Origin: Chloroflexota bacterium
GTDB lineage: Bacteria; Chloroflexota; Anaerolineae; Anaerolineales; Villigracilaceae
Length of the DNA: 64,000 nucleotides
Assembly: GCA_016213105.1 (NCBI GenBank)
Contig: JACRBN010000026.1
Span: 868,001 to 932,000 of the forward strand
Reading direction: 5' to 3'
Shown here piece after piece: positions 1 to 11,668 of this stretch. The first letter of the stretch is position 1; the number at the start of each line of letters is the position of its first letter. The notes under the pieces were generated by a model. That model made no database searches, was not told the DNA's origin, and saw only the letters and a program-made list of their open reading frames with translations. The position numbers and the translations under genes are program-made.

Positions 1-283
1 GGCGGATGGTTTGTTTGATGATGTAAAAATTATCCAACATCCATTCGCCTGCGCGCGAAAACGAACCATCCTTCGACGGCGCGGCTTTGAAGATGGCATA
101 CGCGTTGTGTAAAGCCAGCTCCCAACTTTGCAGATATTCCAACAGGGTTGTTTCTTCGGAACGGGATAATTTTGCTGTTTCGATCTCGTGCGTTTTTGCC
201 AGCCGATGCGCAAATTCTCTCAGCCGCATATCCACGCCAAGGCTGGGCGATTCGGGCAGGATGACCTGGGGAGCAATTAACAT
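1..283 (-). CDS. Cyclic beta-glucan synthase (NdvB-like), N-terminal fragment
   Basis: The gene runs off the left edge, so only about 94 N-terminal residues are visible. Read on the minus strand from the ATG at 283, the protein begins MLIAPQVILPESPS and contains a stretch ending AGEWMLDNFYIIKQTIR. That resembles the N-terminal region of the very large NdvB/GT84-GH94 cyclic beta-1,2-glucan synthases and related GH36/GH94-type proteins, where an AxEWLLDNFyiIeeqir motif precedes the glycosyltransferase part. The start lies 3 bases downstream of the stop of the universal stress protein gene, so the two are probably cotranscribed. No catalytic region is in the window, so the assignment rests on one family-typical segment. 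Confidence 0.6.
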   Translation of the reverse strand, partial: MLIAPQVILPESPSLGVDMRLREFAHRLAKTHEIETAKLSRSEETTLLEYLQSWELALHNAYAIFKAAPSKDGSFSRAGEWMLDNFYIIKQTIR

Positions 284-286
284 AAG

Positions 287-1244
287 TTAACGCTCTGCGC
301 GTTCAGTTGAAAGTAAATCTGGAGATGTCGGTTCTTGTTTGGCTGGCAAGTCCTGCACGATAAGCAGAGACACCTTGCCATACATGATGAAATTATTGAC
401 CATACTTCCATAAGGCCATTGATGATTCCCCGAATATCCGTGCGCACTCAGCGCCACCAGATCAATCTGTTCCTGATCGGCCAGTTGATGCAATGCCAAT
501 GCCGCGTTGTCGCTCGCAATGAGATGCGTCTGAATGGTAATGCCTTCTAGATACGAGCGCGACTTCAACTGTTCGAGATAGCGTTCCGCTTCCTCGCGGT
601 TGCGTTCGACGACACGATTGGATAACTCAACATCTTCGCGGACGGGCGGCATTTGGCGCGCCATCTCTGGCGTTTGAATCACCTGCACAAGATGAATCTT
701 GGATTTATGGAAATTCGCCAGTTGCGTGACGATGGGCAAAACATTTTCCGCCCGCTGGGAACCATCCAACGGCACAAGGATATTTCGATAAACTGGGGCT
801 TCTGTTAATTCACCAGCGTGCGCCCGCACAATCAACAGCGAAGTTTGCGCGCTCAAAATGGTTTTTTGCGTAACGCTGCTGATTCCCCATTGGGTTAATC
901 CATGTCGCCCATGACTGCTCAAGATGATTAATTTCATGCCCCGGCTTTGAGCATATTCCGTAATGCCTTCAGCGATCAAGCCTTCCAACACTTCAGTCTG
1001 CACTCGAATATTTGATGTCTCAAGCCGCTCCTGTATTTTATCCAAATACAAAGCCGATTTTGTTTTGTTGATTTGCCAATTAAGCAAATCAAACATTTGG
1101 GCTGATGTTCCCGCATGTTTTTTTTTCCAAAATTCTAAGCAGCGTGATTTCCGCATCAAAAGGACGGGCAATGGCAACGACGTGGGGCAGAACACAGTCC
1201 GCCAGTTGAGAGCCATCCAATGGGACGAGAATAGTATCGAACAT
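287..1244 (-). pseudogene. Tandem universal stress protein (UspA x2), frameshifted
   Basis: Two UspA-type alpha/beta domains in tandem, predicted to be a cytoplasmic ATP-binding stress protein. The second domain is complete: it opens VYRNILVPLDGSQRAENVLP and carries a late ALSAHGYSGNHQWPYGS nucleotide-loop motif. The first domain is split. An ATG at 1244 gives MFDTILVPLDGSQLADCVLP, the canonical UspA beginning, but that frame ends soon after a run of nine A (minus strand, 1118-1126). The domain continues in the other frame (KKHAGTSAQMFDLLNW) through ILSSHGRHGLTQWGISSVTQ. Removing one A restores a protein of about 318 residues. An ORF starting at 1216 in the downstream frame exists, but its first 30 residues are out-of-frame nonsense. 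It is either a real frameshift, transcriptional slippage or a homopolymer sequencing error. It is followed at once by the NdvB-like gene. Confidence 0.8.
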
Positions 1245-1352
1245 GGGGCATCCCTTCGATTCTTTCATATAGCCAATTTGAGTCGGATTAAGGAATTGAA
1301 ACCTTAGTCAGCTGTGTTATGGCCGATATTGAAAATGTGATGAGGTATGGGA

Positions 1353-1380
1353 GTCATCTCGCGTATGCGAGTGGAATGAC
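1353..1380. repeat. Small palindrome in gene-free stretch
   Basis: Nested inverted repeat: GTCAT outside and CTCGC inside pair with GCGAG and ATGAC around a GTAT loop. It lies in the 1245-1885 stretch, where I see no convincing gene. Function unknown. Confidence 0.35.
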
Positions 1381-1548
1381 GGGGGCCGCGGAATGTTACT
1401 CTACAGAGGGTTCGTAACGCACCTGGCAGAAATGAGTCTTCCAACCGTAAGCGGTATAGCCTACTAAAATCAGTATACTCCACTTTAATGTTGTTTATGG
1501 AAGTTCTGATGTCTGAAGAGCATTAATGTTTGGCTGGAATTTTACTCA

Positions 1549-1698
1549 AGGATAAATCTGCCGGATGATGTCGGGGCCGAAGAATATTTTGCTGATACCA
1601 TCAACCATGGCAATTACTTCCAGCCGCTTGTATACATCTTGAGCGAAGCCAGGTTTTTCCTTAATAGTATTGCTCTTCGTCTTGGTGTATGCTTCGTG
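1549..1698 (-). other. Possible gene remnant (open frame without start)
   Basis: A minus-strand open frame of about 50 codons between stops at 1699-1701 and 1546-1548. Its translation looks protein-like (KEKPGFAQDVYKRLEVIAMV then SKIFFGPDIIRQIYP), but there is no start codon at its beginning. It could be the 3' end of a decayed gene. I do not recognise a family, and chance is not excluded. Confidence 0.15.
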
Positions 1699-1714
1699 TT
1701 AGAAATGTATCCAT

Positions 1715-1814
1715 GGCCTGTCCGTGTGTAAATGGTTGGCATTTGAGCCTTTGTGCTCCTCATCGGCGCCTTTGGGCGTTACGTTAGCCTTCATTTTCAC
1801 ACATAAGACAGGCC
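1715..1814. repeat. Imperfect inverted repeat enclosing about 60 bp
   Basis: The left arm GGCCTGTCCGTGTGTAAATG (1715-1734) is nearly complementary to the right arm (1792-1814, ending AAGACAGGCC). About 57 bp without coding potential lie between. This is the shape of a miniature inverted-repeat element, but no target duplication was seen and only one copy occurs in the window. Confidence 0.3.
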
Positions 1815-1885
1815 ACCTTCTTTCTATTTGGTTACAGTTGGATGCCGCGCTATGCATTCACCGATTTTCGGACAGGGGTTCGGAC

Positions 1886-1918
1886 AAAAAACGCCCCTCG
1901 CCGTGGGGAGGAGGGGCG
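1886..1918 (-). terminator. Intrinsic terminator of the MalT-like gene
   Basis: On the minus strand an 8-bp GC stem (CGCCCCTC pairing with GAGGGGCG) is followed by six T (plus-strand A run, 1886-1891). It lies about 65 bases past the stop of the MalT-like regulator. Confidence 0.85.
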
Positions 1919-1982
1919 CTTGCATGCGTGAAAATTTGCGACGTTCAGGAGGTTCAACTTTTCCACACGCCACTGGCACGGA

Positions 1983-4964
1983 TCATCGAACCAGCTTCAA
2001 GTCCTTTGCGCGGGTGATGGCCTGGATCCGGCTGTTGACGTTGAATTTGTAGTAAATATTCCCGAGATGTGATTTGACGGTGCTCTCGGAGATGGACAGT
2101 TTCGCTGCCATTTCCCGGTTGGAGCAGCCGGCGCTCAACAGGTGGAGTATTTCCTGTTCCCGCGTGGAAATAGAGGCGGATGTGGAGAGCATTTCCATTT
2201 CCGCTTTCGAGGCCCGCAGGTGTTCGCCGCAAGGATCCAACAGCCGCAGCAATTCCCTGATGAATATCTGCGCATCGCCGGTCAGGTTTTGGGTTTCCAA
2301 CGCCAGCGAGAGCAAGGAGGCGCAGGCGCCGCCCCTGTCCAGGAAGGGACGGATGAATCGTTCGGGTGCGGCAAATCGAATCGCCTCTGTCATGACCTGG
2401 AGGGCCTGGTTGATTTTATGCTGCTCGAATAATGCCAGCGCCAGCGGGATACGGGCCATCAGCAGCGGTTCAAAGGCGATGCCGTTCGGATGCCCGAGAA
2501 TGAGGTCGCTGAATTGTTTTTCGGCGGTTTCGAATTGTTTTCTTTTCAGGAAAATTTCCGCCTGCACCAGCATGGACAGGTGATGCTCCGGGCTGCCGGC
2601 CGATTCGTTGAGGATCTGCTCCGCGGATGCGACATCTCCACAGCGGATACAGATGAAGGCTTCGTAGGTGAGCAGGTCGTGATCGGTCCACGAACCGGAC
2701 GGCCGCCGCAGGTGCAGTTCGCGGATCGCCTGGATCGTGGCGCGGGCTTCCTTCGCCTGGCCCTGTACAACCTGGAGCTTGGCGCGCAAAATGGCGGCTT
2801 GAACAAACATGTTGGTGCTGGTTGGATTGGGGTCCACGTCCGCCATTTGGACCAGATATTTCTGCGCCATTTCTATTTCGTTCCGTTCGAGATGGATCTC
2901 GCTCAGCGCCCCGAGCGCGATGCTGGCCGGCTCCGGCAGTTTTCCCCGCTGGGAGAAAGCTTGTTCCAGCACCTGGCGGCACAGCTTTTCACTGCGCCGC
3001 AATTGTCCCGCCAGGATGGCCCGCTTGGCCATCACTCCCCCGGCCATTAAGATGACAAAGAGATTGTTTTGCGCCTGGGCTGTGTGCAGCAAATCGAGGA
3101 TGGGTTCTTCAGACGCGCTCTGATCCTGGCTGTACTTCGGTTTAAGCAGGTGCAGGCGGTCGAGCAAATCCCAGCGGGCGTCGTATTCATTTCCGGCCCG
3201 CGCCGGGGGTGTGAAGATGTCTCCCTGGGCCCAGATGCGGCGAAGCTGCTGGATCTCTGCCAGCACGTCGAGTTCGTCCTGCGTCTGGGAAGCCGCGGAT
3301 TTGCTGGAGATGCTCATTTCGATGTGGGTGATGAATTTTTCGATCTTCTTTTGGGGCAGGGCGTTGTTTGCCAGCCGTATGTAAACGAAGAGCAGGTTTC
3401 TGTGCTTTTGAACGACGCCTTCCGGTAATTCTTGCAGCCAGCGCAGCAGGCGTGAATCCTCCCCGAATTGTTCCAATTCGCGCAGGGCCATTTCTTCGAT
3501 CAAGGTTGCGGCTTCCTCCCAGGCTTCGGTGGATAGCAGGTGATAAATGGCGTCGGCGGGCGCGTACTGTTCACGATACCATTGCGCCGCGCGTTGATGG
3601 AGCTGGGGAACCTCCTCGGGAAAACGCGCGTGCAATTGACTGCATAACATTTCGGCGAACAGATCGTGATACCTGTACCACCCCTGTTCTTCCAGGCGGA
3701 TAATGAAAAGGTTTTCCTGCCACAGGTGCGCCAGCATTTCATTTCCGTTGGTTTGGCCGGTAATGGCATCGCACAGACTGCCGGTCAGGTTTTTCAGGAC
3801 GGCGGTTTTGAGCAGGAAGGATTGTATCTCCGGGGTGGAACGCTGGAGCACTGTTTCCATGAAATATTCGCGCAGGTAGATATGCGCGCCGCTGAATGTG
3901 TCGATGAACTGGCGGCGATCCTCCTGTTTTCCCAATGCCAGCGCGGTGAGCGTCAAGCCGGCCGCCCATCCCTCGGTGTGTTTGACCAGTTTTTCGAGAT
4001 CGTCATAGGCCAGGGGCGGTTCCTGGGGATATTGTCGCAGGTAGTTCATTCCCTCCGGGACGGTAAAACGCAGGTTGTTGGCGTCCAGTTCGGTCAGCAA
4101 CCCGCGCGCGCGCAAATGCCCCAGGGAGAGCGGGGGGCGGGTATGCCCCGATATAACCAGTTGGATATTGGCGGGGAAATGTTCGAGCCAGATTTGAATG
4201 GAGTCGTAAATTTCAGCATGGTTGACGCGCTGAAAATCGTCTAGCACCAGGCCAAGACGCGGGAACAGGGCCTGGAAGTGGATCACGTCATTGGTCAGGT
4301 GCATCACCGCTTCGGTGGGGTGGATGGAGGTGGCTGAGCCAAGGTAAGCCAGAAGTTCCTTTCCAAAGTCAGGATGAATGGCCTGAAAGGCGGTCACCAC
4401 TGAATACCAGAAGCGCACCGGGTGATTGTCGTGCTCGTCGACTGCGAGCCAGGCAACCGGGTAGCCGCAGGTTTGCTTCCAGTCGTTGAGCAGGGTGCTT
4501 TTGCCGAATCCGCTGGGGGCGTAGATCAAGGTCAGGGGAGTATTGATTTGTTGATTAAGACGGGGACGGGTGACAAGCTGGCGCGGCAGCACGGGAACAT
4601 TGATCTTTGTGATCGGCAGAAATGAAGTGCCGATGCGCGGCTCGCTCGTAAAATTTTCATTCCCCGCCGGCTGGGTCTGGCCTGCCAGGGAGAGGCTGGT
4701 TTGTTGCAGCCGTTCGAGGGTCAATTCCTCGGTCTTGCCCATATAGGCCTTGAATAATTTTCCGGCGCGGCGCCGGTAGGCATACCAGTAGGCTTTGTTG
4801 CGGCGCGTTTCACATTGCGCCACAAAACATCCATTTTGACCCTTGAATGAAAAATTTTTTGCCCCCAAAAGCCACTCATACCATAACGGCGAATCGACCG
4901 GGATGGGGAGTGTATCTGCCAGGAGGAGATTATCCTTGACGATTGGTTTGCCAGAGTCTGACAT
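1983..4964 (-). CDS. MalT/LuxR-family ATP-dependent transcriptional activator
   Basis: A 993-residue STAND-type regulator. An N-terminal segment of about 100 residues, rich in aromatic and basic residues (LWYEWLLGAKNFSFKGQNG), precedes a P-loop NTPase with Walker A APSGFGKSTLLNDW near residue 150 and Walker B LGLVLDDFQR. A long TPR-like helical sensor region follows, and the last 65 residues are a LuxR-type helix-turn-helix (LSTREQEILHLLSAG, SNREMAAKLSISESTVKSHL). The start at 4964 (MSDSGKP) is chosen because GGAG lies about 7 bases upstream; an ATG at 4976 in the same frame has no such site. It is divergent from the ABC transporter/glycosidase operon at 5354-16461, which it probably activates when a sugar inducer binds. 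The inducer cannot be read from the sequence. Confidence 0.9.
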   Translation of the reverse strand: MSDSGKPIVKDNLLLADTLPIPVDSPLWYEWLLGAKNFSFKGQNGCFVAQCETRRNKAYWYAYRRRAGKLFKAYMGKTEELTLERLQQTSLSLAGQTQPAGNENFTSEPRIGTSFLPITKINVPVLPRQLVTRPRLNQQINTPLTLIYAPSGFGKSTLLNDWKQTCGYPVAWLAVDEHDNHPVRFWYSVVTAFQAIHPDFGKELLAYLGSATSIHPTEAVMHLTNDVIHFQALFPRLGLVLDDFQRVNHAEIYDSIQIWLEHFPANIQLVISGHTRPPLSLGHLRARGLLTELDANNLRFTVPEGMNYLRQYPQEPPLAYDDLEKLVKHTEGWAAGLTLTALALGKQEDRRQFIDTFSGAHIYLREYFMETVLQRSTPEIQSFLLKTAVLKNLTGSLCDAITGQTNGNEMLAHLWQENLFIIRLEEQGWYRYHDLFAEMLCSQLHARFPEEVPQLHQRAAQWYREQYAPADAIYHLLSTEAWEEAATLIEEMALRELEQFGEDSRLLRWLQELPEGVVQKHRNLLFVYIRLANNALPQKKIEKFITHIEMSISSKSAASQTQDELDVLAEIQQLRRIWAQGDIFTPPARAGNEYDARWDLLDRLHLLKPKYSQDQSASEEPILDLLHTAQAQNNLFVILMAGGVMAKRAILAGQLRRSEKLCRQVLEQAFSQRGKLPEPASIALGALSEIHLERNEIEMAQKYLVQMADVDPNPTSTNMFVQAAILRAKLQVVQGQAKEARATIQAIRELHLRRPSGSWTDHDLLTYEAFICIRCGDVASAEQILNESAGSPEHHLSMLVQAEIFLKRKQFETAEKQFSDLILGHPNGIAFEPLLMARIPLALALFEQHKINQALQVMTEAIRFAAPERFIRPFLDRGGACASLLSLALETQNLTGDAQIFIRELLRLLDPCGEHLRASKAEMEMLSTSASISTREQEILHLLSAGCSNREMAAKLSISESTVKSHLGNIYYKFNVNSRIQAITRAKDLKLVR

Positions 4965-4987
4965 GGTTTTCTCCATGATAGCCAGTA

Positions 4988-5034
4988 AAGTTACCCAACA
5001 TATTTCATTATAGGCTGTTGGGTAACTTTTTCAA
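4988..5034 (-). promoter_or_regulatory. Promoter and palindromic operator of the MalT-like gene
   Basis: On the minus strand TTGAAA (5029-5034), a 16-bp spacer and TATAAT (5007-5012) form a near-consensus promoter. A perfect 13-bp inverted repeat (AAGTTACCCAACA, 4988-5000, and TGTTGGGTAACTT, 5016-5028) brackets the -10 box: one arm fills the spacer and the other covers the start region. This is the geometry of an operator, probably for autoregulation or for the divergent operon. Confidence 0.7.
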
Positions 5035-5353
5035 GTCAAACATCCCCCAATGTGATTTTTATCGCGCGCTTTTGTTACATTTTAATGCCTAAAAATCATC
5101 CAAACTCCTGATTTGCGGCGGCTGGCTTTGTTTTATCCTAATATCGATAATATTTTCCACGGCAGGATTTGTCGAGAAAGGAGGCCGCTACTCGTTTTCG
5201 AACATCTCACTGCGTGATGGGAAGGGATGTTTCAAACGTCCACCCGGCGCGCTTTATTTCTGATGGAAACAACCCTCTATGAAAAGTTTGTTGGCTTTCC
5301 TGGAAAGCCCCAGCAACACTCAAATCAATGAAAGGAAGAAAAGGAGAAACACA
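5035..5353 (+). promoter_or_regulatory. Upstream region of the ABC transporter operon
   Basis: About 320 bases between the regulator's promoter and the lipoprotein start. It holds an AT-rich symmetric element (AATAT-CGATA-ATATT, 5140-5154), a possible -10 or operator, and a strong Shine-Dalgarno-like AAAGGAGG (about 5177-5184) with no start codon at useful distance. I cannot place a consensus promoter with confidence. An in-frame ATG at 5279 has no ribosome site. Confidence 0.35.
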
Positions 5354-7267
<1,914 letters not shown>

Positions 7268-7281
7268 CCCGCCTTTTAGTT

Positions 7282-7326
7282 CAAGAACAGCCATGTTCCA
7301 TCCAAAGTGGGGCATGGCTGTTCTTG
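7282..7326 (+). other. Stem-loop between binding-protein and permease genes
   Basis: A perfect 14-bp inverted repeat (CAAGAACAGCCATG with CATGGCTGTTCTTG), extended inward by GU pairs. It begins 15 bases after the lipoprotein stop and is followed, after about 15 bases, by a run of seven T. It probably stabilises or partly terminates the binding-protein mRNA so that less permease than binding protein is made. Confidence 0.7.
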
Positions 7327-7514
7327 TAATCATCTGTTTGATTTTTTTGCGTTTGCGGTTAAAAATATCACGGTCTTGCAGATACACTGAAAAAACAGTT
7401 GGAACTCACGGAATATCCCGCTTTCAACGGCTGGAGCGATTTTCAAACAGGCTCCTGATGTCCAGTATGTAATCCCTGCCGGGCGAGGCCGTAGTCCCCT
7501 AGAGGAGGTGTGCG

Positions 7515-8519
7515 TTGAAAGGTTACCGAAAGTATTTCCTCAACAAATTGGGGTGGTTTGCAATCACCTTCGTTTTTGCCTTCCTGTTGAATTTCATCCT
7601 GCCGCGCCTGATGCCAGGTGATCCTGTGGCAGCCATTGTGTCCAGGCTGGCCCAGGGTATGAGTAATACCTCTGGCGTCCAGGCAATTTATCAGCAGTAC
7701 TCGGACCTGTTTGGCACCAACAAATCCCTGCTCGAACAATTCTTCATTTACATACAAAATGTAGCCCATGGTGACTTTGGATTCTCGTTCAGCCAATATC
7801 CCAGAACCGTGGCGGACGTGATCAAGGCCTCCATTTGGTGGACGATTGCCCTGCAATTCCCGGCCATTATTGTCGGCTGGTTGATCGGGAACACCCTCGG
7901 CGCGCTGGCTGCCTATCTCAAGGGAGGCTTCGACAAAGTCCTCATGCCGGTCAGCATTTTTGTCAGCAATTTCCCGGCATTTGGCATGGCAGTCTTCTTT
8001 ATGGTTATTTTTGGCGTCAATCTTAAGTGGTTTCCAACGTCAGGCGGGTATGGGTTTGACTTGATCCCAAGTTTTAGTTGGAATTTTATCTGGTCGGTGA
8101 TCGTTCACTACCAGTTGCCGTTCTGGTCGATTGTGGTCATTGCGATTGGCGGTCAGGCCATTGGCATGAGATCCATGTCCATTTACGAACTGAATGCGGA
8201 TTACGTGAAATACAGCCGCTTCATGGGCATCAAGGATCGAAAGATCGTCGGCTACGTCTTTCGGAATGCCATGCTCCCGCAGGTGACCGGTCTGGCTTTA
8301 TCCATCGGCACCATGGTCGGCGGCGCTCTGGTGGCGGAAATCGTTTTTAGTTACCCTGGACTCGGCACCACACTCTTGAGGGCCATCCTGGGACAGGATT
8401 ATCCGCTGATCTCGGCGTCCACGTTGATCGTCACGGTGATGGTGCTGGTTGCCAATTTCATCATCGAGATTTTATACGGGTTTATCGACCCGCGCATTAA
8501 AGCGGTACAGTCGGACTAG
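7515..8519 (+). CDS. ABC transporter permease (OppB/DppB-like)
   Basis: A 334-residue inner-membrane permease. It has one N-terminal transmembrane helix, a long external loop, then a five-helix BPD_transp_1 domain with the EAA-type cytoplasmic loop ([20 protein letters not shown]). The start is a TTG at 7515 preceded by a strong GAGGAGG (7502-7508); no ATG fits better. The C-terminal [20 protein letters not shown] is a hallmark of DppB-type proteins. It pairs with the next permease to form the channel of the oligosaccharide importer. Confidence 0.92.
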   Translation: MKGYRKYFLNKLGWFAITFVFAFLLNFILPRLMPGDPVAAIVSRLAQGMSNTSGVQAIYQQYSDLFGTNKSLLEQFFIYIQNVAHGDFGFSFSQYPRTVADVIKASIWWTIALQFPAIIVGWLIGNTLGALAAYLKGGFDKVLMPVSIFVSNFPAFGMAVFFMVIFGVNLKWFPTSGGYGFDLIPSFSWNFIWSVIVHYQLPFWSIVVIAIGGQAIGMRSMSIYELNADYVKYSRFMGIKDRKIVGYVFRNAMLPQVTGLALSIGTMVGGALVAEIVFSYPGLGTTLLRAILGQDYPLISASTLIVTVMVLVANFIIEILYGFIDPRIKAVQSD

Positions 8520-8533
8520 ATGGAGAGATTGCC

Positions 8534-9784
8534 ATGAAACATACCATCCAACAAGTTTTTCGATCGGGCAAGTTTGTTTTTGGTTTCGCCATTTTTGCCG
8601 CGGTATTGCTGATCGTGATCTTTTACCCGCTGATCATCACCGATGGCCCCTTGTCGATCATTGGCCAGGGCACCTTCTTTCCACCCGGCATCTACGTAAA
8701 TGTGTATGACAGCATGAGTTCCACGGTGTATACACTCAACCTGGACGATGCCGCCGCCAAACGCATTGCCAGCAAGTTGAACGAGGATGACCGTCTTGCA
8801 TTGAAGGAATGGCTCATGGCGGCTGGCGTCTCCGAAGCTGAGATCGATACCACCGATACCCAAAAGCTTCTGGATCTGTGGGTTAATAATTATGATTCCA
8901 AGAAGAGTATTCCTGGAATGACCAACGCCAAGCGAAACTATTATGTCCGTCTCAATACAGCCCTCAAAGGACTTATGGCGACGGAAGGGGTAACCGTTTC
9001 ACAATTCAACCTTCAAACACAGACCCTCGAAGAGGTGGATGCCGTCGAGCAGTCCGACTTTGTCAATATTACCGAAGTTGCGAACATGCGGGTGCTGCCG
9101 CTTGGAACCGATAATTTTGGGCGCGATGTGTTGACGGAACTGGTCGCGGCCACCGCCGTATCCTTGAAGATCGGTTTCGTCGCCGGGATCATTGCCACCC
9201 TGATCGGTCTGACCCTTGGGTTGCTGGGCGGGTATGTGGGTGGAATTGTGGATGACATCATCATGTTCATCACCAACCTCTTTATCGTCATCCCCTCCTT
9301 TGTGTTGCTGATCCTGATCTCATTCAGCATCGGGCAGGAACAACGGGGCGCCGTTACCATCGCGGTGGTGATCGGGTTTACCTCCTGGGTCTGGACCGCC
9401 AGGGCGGTCCGCTCGCAGGTCATTTCCCTGCGGAATCGCGACCACGTCAACCTATCGAAGCTGTCCGGACATTCCCTGGTTCACATCATCCTGTCGGATA
9501 TCCTGCCTTACATTGCCTCCTACGTGATCATGGCCTTGATTCTGCAAATTTCGTCGGGTATTCTGGCGGAGGCATCCTTATCGATCCTTGGGCTGGGCCC
9601 CAGGACCACCGAGGTTCCGACCCTGGGTTTGATGATGAACTGGGCCATGATCTACCAGGCGCAAATCCTGGGGAAATGGTGGGCCTACCTGCCTGTGCTG
9701 GTCACCATTGCCCTGATTACTTTTTCGATGAACTTGATGAATACCGGTCTCGACCAGGTGTTCAATCCGGCTTTGCGGGATTAG
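8534..9784 (+). CDS. ABC transporter permease (OppC/DppC-like) with large insert
   Basis: A 416-residue permease, about 110 residues longer than usual DppC proteins. Residues 1-45 hold the first transmembrane helix. A hydrophilic stretch follows (about residues 55-190) where normal family members have only a short link to the HPLGTDxxGRD motif, here seen as [19 protein letters not shown]. The five-helix transport domain and the LSILGLG motif are intact. The insert should lie on the outer face of the membrane. The gene starts 14 bases after the OppB-like gene and its stop abuts the ATPase gene. Confidence 0.9.
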   Translation: MKHTIQQVFRSGKFVFGFAIFAAVLLIVIFYPLIITDGPLSIIGQGTFFPPGIYVNVYDSMSSTVYTLNLDDAAAKRIASKLNEDDRLALKEWLMAAGVSEAEIDTTDTQKLLDLWVNNYDSKKSIPGMTNAKRNYYVRLNTALKGLMATEGVTVSQFNLQTQTLEEVDAVEQSDFVNITEVANMRVLPLGTDNFGRDVLTELVAATAVSLKIGFVAGIIATLIGLTLGLLGGYVGGIVDDIIMFITNLFIVIPSFVLLILISFSIGQEQRGAVTIAVVIGFTSWVWTARAVRSQVISLRNRDHVNLSKLSGHSLVHIILSDILPYIASYVIMALILQISSGILAEASLSILGLGPRTTEVPTLGLMMNWAMIYQAQILGKWWAYLPVLVTIALITFSMNLMNTGLDQVFNPALRD

Positions 9785-9793
9785 GTGATTGAT

Positions 9794-10801
9794 ATGGCAA
9801 AAGTCATGTTGGAAGTACGGGAACTGACCACGAAATACATCACCCGTTTTCGGGAGGATGTCTATGCGGTCGACCACGTGTCCCTCAAGGTCGAGGAGGG
9901 CAAGTCGTTGGGCATCGCGGGCGAATCCGGCTGCGGAAAGTCGACGCTGGCGCTCAGTCTGATGGGTTATTACTTCCCTCCGCTGCACTATACCAGCGGG
10001 GAGATCATCATCGACGGGCACACCATCTCCGGCATGAACGCGGATGATGTGCGCAGGTCGATCCTGGGGAAGGAGATCGCCTACATCCCCCAGGCCGCCA
10101 TGAACGCCCTCAACCCGACCCAGAAGATCATCCACTTTATCGAGGATGTCATTCAGGCGCACAATCCGAAAACCACCAAGAAAGAAATTTATGAGCTGGC
10201 CCGCGAACGCTTCGAGCTTCTGGGATTGCCGGCCAGTGTGCTGCAAAGATACCCCGTCGAACTTTCGGGCGGCATGAAACAGCGTACGGTGATCGCGGTG
10301 TCGGTCATCCTGGGTCCCAAGGTGTTGATCGCCGACGAGCCATCCTCCGCGCTCGACGTCACTTCGCAGAAGATGGTCATCAAGATGCTGCGCGACCTGA
10401 TGGAGAAGGGCATCATCAAGTCGATGATCTTCATCACCCACGAACTGCCCCTGCTCTACAATGTGACCGACGATATCATGGTCATGTACGCGGGACAGAT
10501 CGTGGAAAAGGCCGGCGCTCACAAGGCTGTGTTCGATCCGCTGCATCCCTATTCCAAGGGCCTGATGGGCTCCATCATCGTGCCGGAGCAGGGCCTGCGC
10601 AACGTCAAATTGACGGCCATTCCGGGGGTGCCGCCCAATCTCAAGAAACCACCGTCTGGCTGCCGCTTTGCCGAGCGCTGCCAATACGCCAAGCCGGAGT
10701 GCAAGGCGATCTCCATCGGTATGCGTGATGTGGGCGAGGGTCGCACCTACCGCTGCATCTTCACGGAGCAGGAACTTCGGGAGGTTTACAAAAATGCTTA
10801 A
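9794..10801 (+). CDS. ABC transporter ATP-binding protein (OppD/DppD-like)
   Basis: A 335-residue cytoplasmic ATPase. Walker A is [14 protein letters not shown], the signature is [20 protein letters not shown], Walker B is [16 protein letters not shown] and the switch His is in [10 protein letters not shown]. The C-terminal oligo-HPY extension ([20 protein letters not shown], followed by paired Cys) is diagnostic of peptide/oligosaccharide-type importers and may bind an iron-sulfur cluster. I prefer the ATG at 9794; a GTG at 9785 abuts the previous stop. It overlaps the next gene by 8 bases. Confidence 0.92.
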   Translation: MAKVMLEVRELTTKYITRFREDVYAVDHVSLKVEEGKSLGIAGESGCGKSTLALSLMGYYFPPLHYTSGEIIIDGHTISGMNADDVRRSILGKEIAYIPQAAMNALNPTQKIIHFIEDVIQAHNPKTTKKEIYELARERFELLGLPASVLQRYPVELSGGMKQRTVIAVSVILGPKVLIADEPSSALDVTSQKMVIKMLRDLMEKGIIKSMIFITHELPLLYNVTDDIMVMYAGQIVEKAGAHKAVFDPLHPYSKGLMGSIIVPEQGLRNVKLTAIPGVPPNLKKPPSGCRFAERCQYAKPECKAISIGMRDVGEGRTYRCIFTEQELREVYKNA

Positions 10802-11606
10802 CGAGAGATTTCCAATCCTGAGCGGTAAAGGGGTGACCAAGATCTTTGGGCTTGGCCGCCAGAAAACGGTCGCGGTCGACCACGTGGATTTCAATTTCTA
10901 CGCGGGCGAGATCATTTCGATCGTGGGCGAGTCGGGCAGTGGCAAGACCACCCTGGCGAAGATGCTGCTGGGCCTGATCAGCCACACCGAAGGCGACATC
11001 TTCTATCACGAGAAAAAACGCGACATCAGCAGTCAAAAGAAGAAGCAGGAATATTGGAAGGGCATCCAGGCCATCTTCCAGGACCCGTTCTCTTCGTATA
11101 ACATCTTCAACAAGATCGATTCGGTGCTGCTGGATTGCATCTACATGCGCGGTGGGCGCGGCCTTCCGCACGCGAAAAAAGTGGAGTTGATGACCGAGGC
11201 GTGCAGTTTCGTCAACCTGAAGTTCGAGGAACTGACCAACAAGTATCCCTTCGAACTGTCCGGCGGGCAGATGCAGCGCCTGATGATCGCCCGCATCTTC
11301 CTGCTCAAGCCCAAGATCCTGCTGGCGGACGAACCGACCTCGATGATCGATGCCAGTTCCCGCGCCACCATCCTGGACTACCTGTTGAAGCTGCGCAGCG
11401 AGACTGGCATGACCACCATCTTCATCACCCACGACATTGGCCTGGCATACTACGTATCCGATACCGTCTACATCATGGAGCGCGGTAAATTTGTCGAACA
11501 CGGGTCCGCTGACGAAGTGATCCTGACCCCCAGGAACGAATACACCAAACGCCTGATCAGCGATGTGCCCAAGATCTATGAAGAATGGGATCTTTCGACT
11601 GTGTAG
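10794..11606 (+). CDS. ABC transporter ATP-binding protein (OppF/DppF-like)
   Basis: A 270-residue second ATPase of the importer. Walker A is [16 protein letters not shown], the signature [18 protein letters not shown], and Walker [17 protein letters not shown], followed by [16 protein letters not shown]. The start at 10794 follows GGGAGG; a longer frame from 10668 lies in the preceding gene and is not coding. It ends with [15 protein letters not shown], without the oligo-HPY tail of its partner. It forms the heterodimeric motor with the preceding ATPase. Confidence 0.92.
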   Translation: MLNERFPILSGKGVTKIFGLGRQKTVAVDHVDFNFYAGEIISIVGESGSGKTTLAKMLLGLISHTEGDIFYHEKKRDISSQKKKQEYWKGIQAIFQDPFSSYNIFNKIDSVLLDCIYMRGGRGLPHAKKVELMTEACSFVNLKFEELTNKYPFELSGGQMQRLMIARIFLLKPKILLADEPTSMIDASSRATILDYLLKLRSETGMTTIFITHDIGLAYYVSDTVYIMERGKFVEHGSADEVILTPRNEYTKRLISDVPKIYEEWDLSTV

Positions 11607-11668
11607 GGCGCTTCCCTTGAACGAAGGTACGTGAAAGCGAATCCTGAAAATTTATCGAGGACAATGTT

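Noticed and set aside
87-290. 67-codon plus-strand ORF at the left edge
   Set aside because: The minus strand of this stretch encodes the NdvB-like N terminus, which looks like real protein; the plus ORF has no ribosome site.
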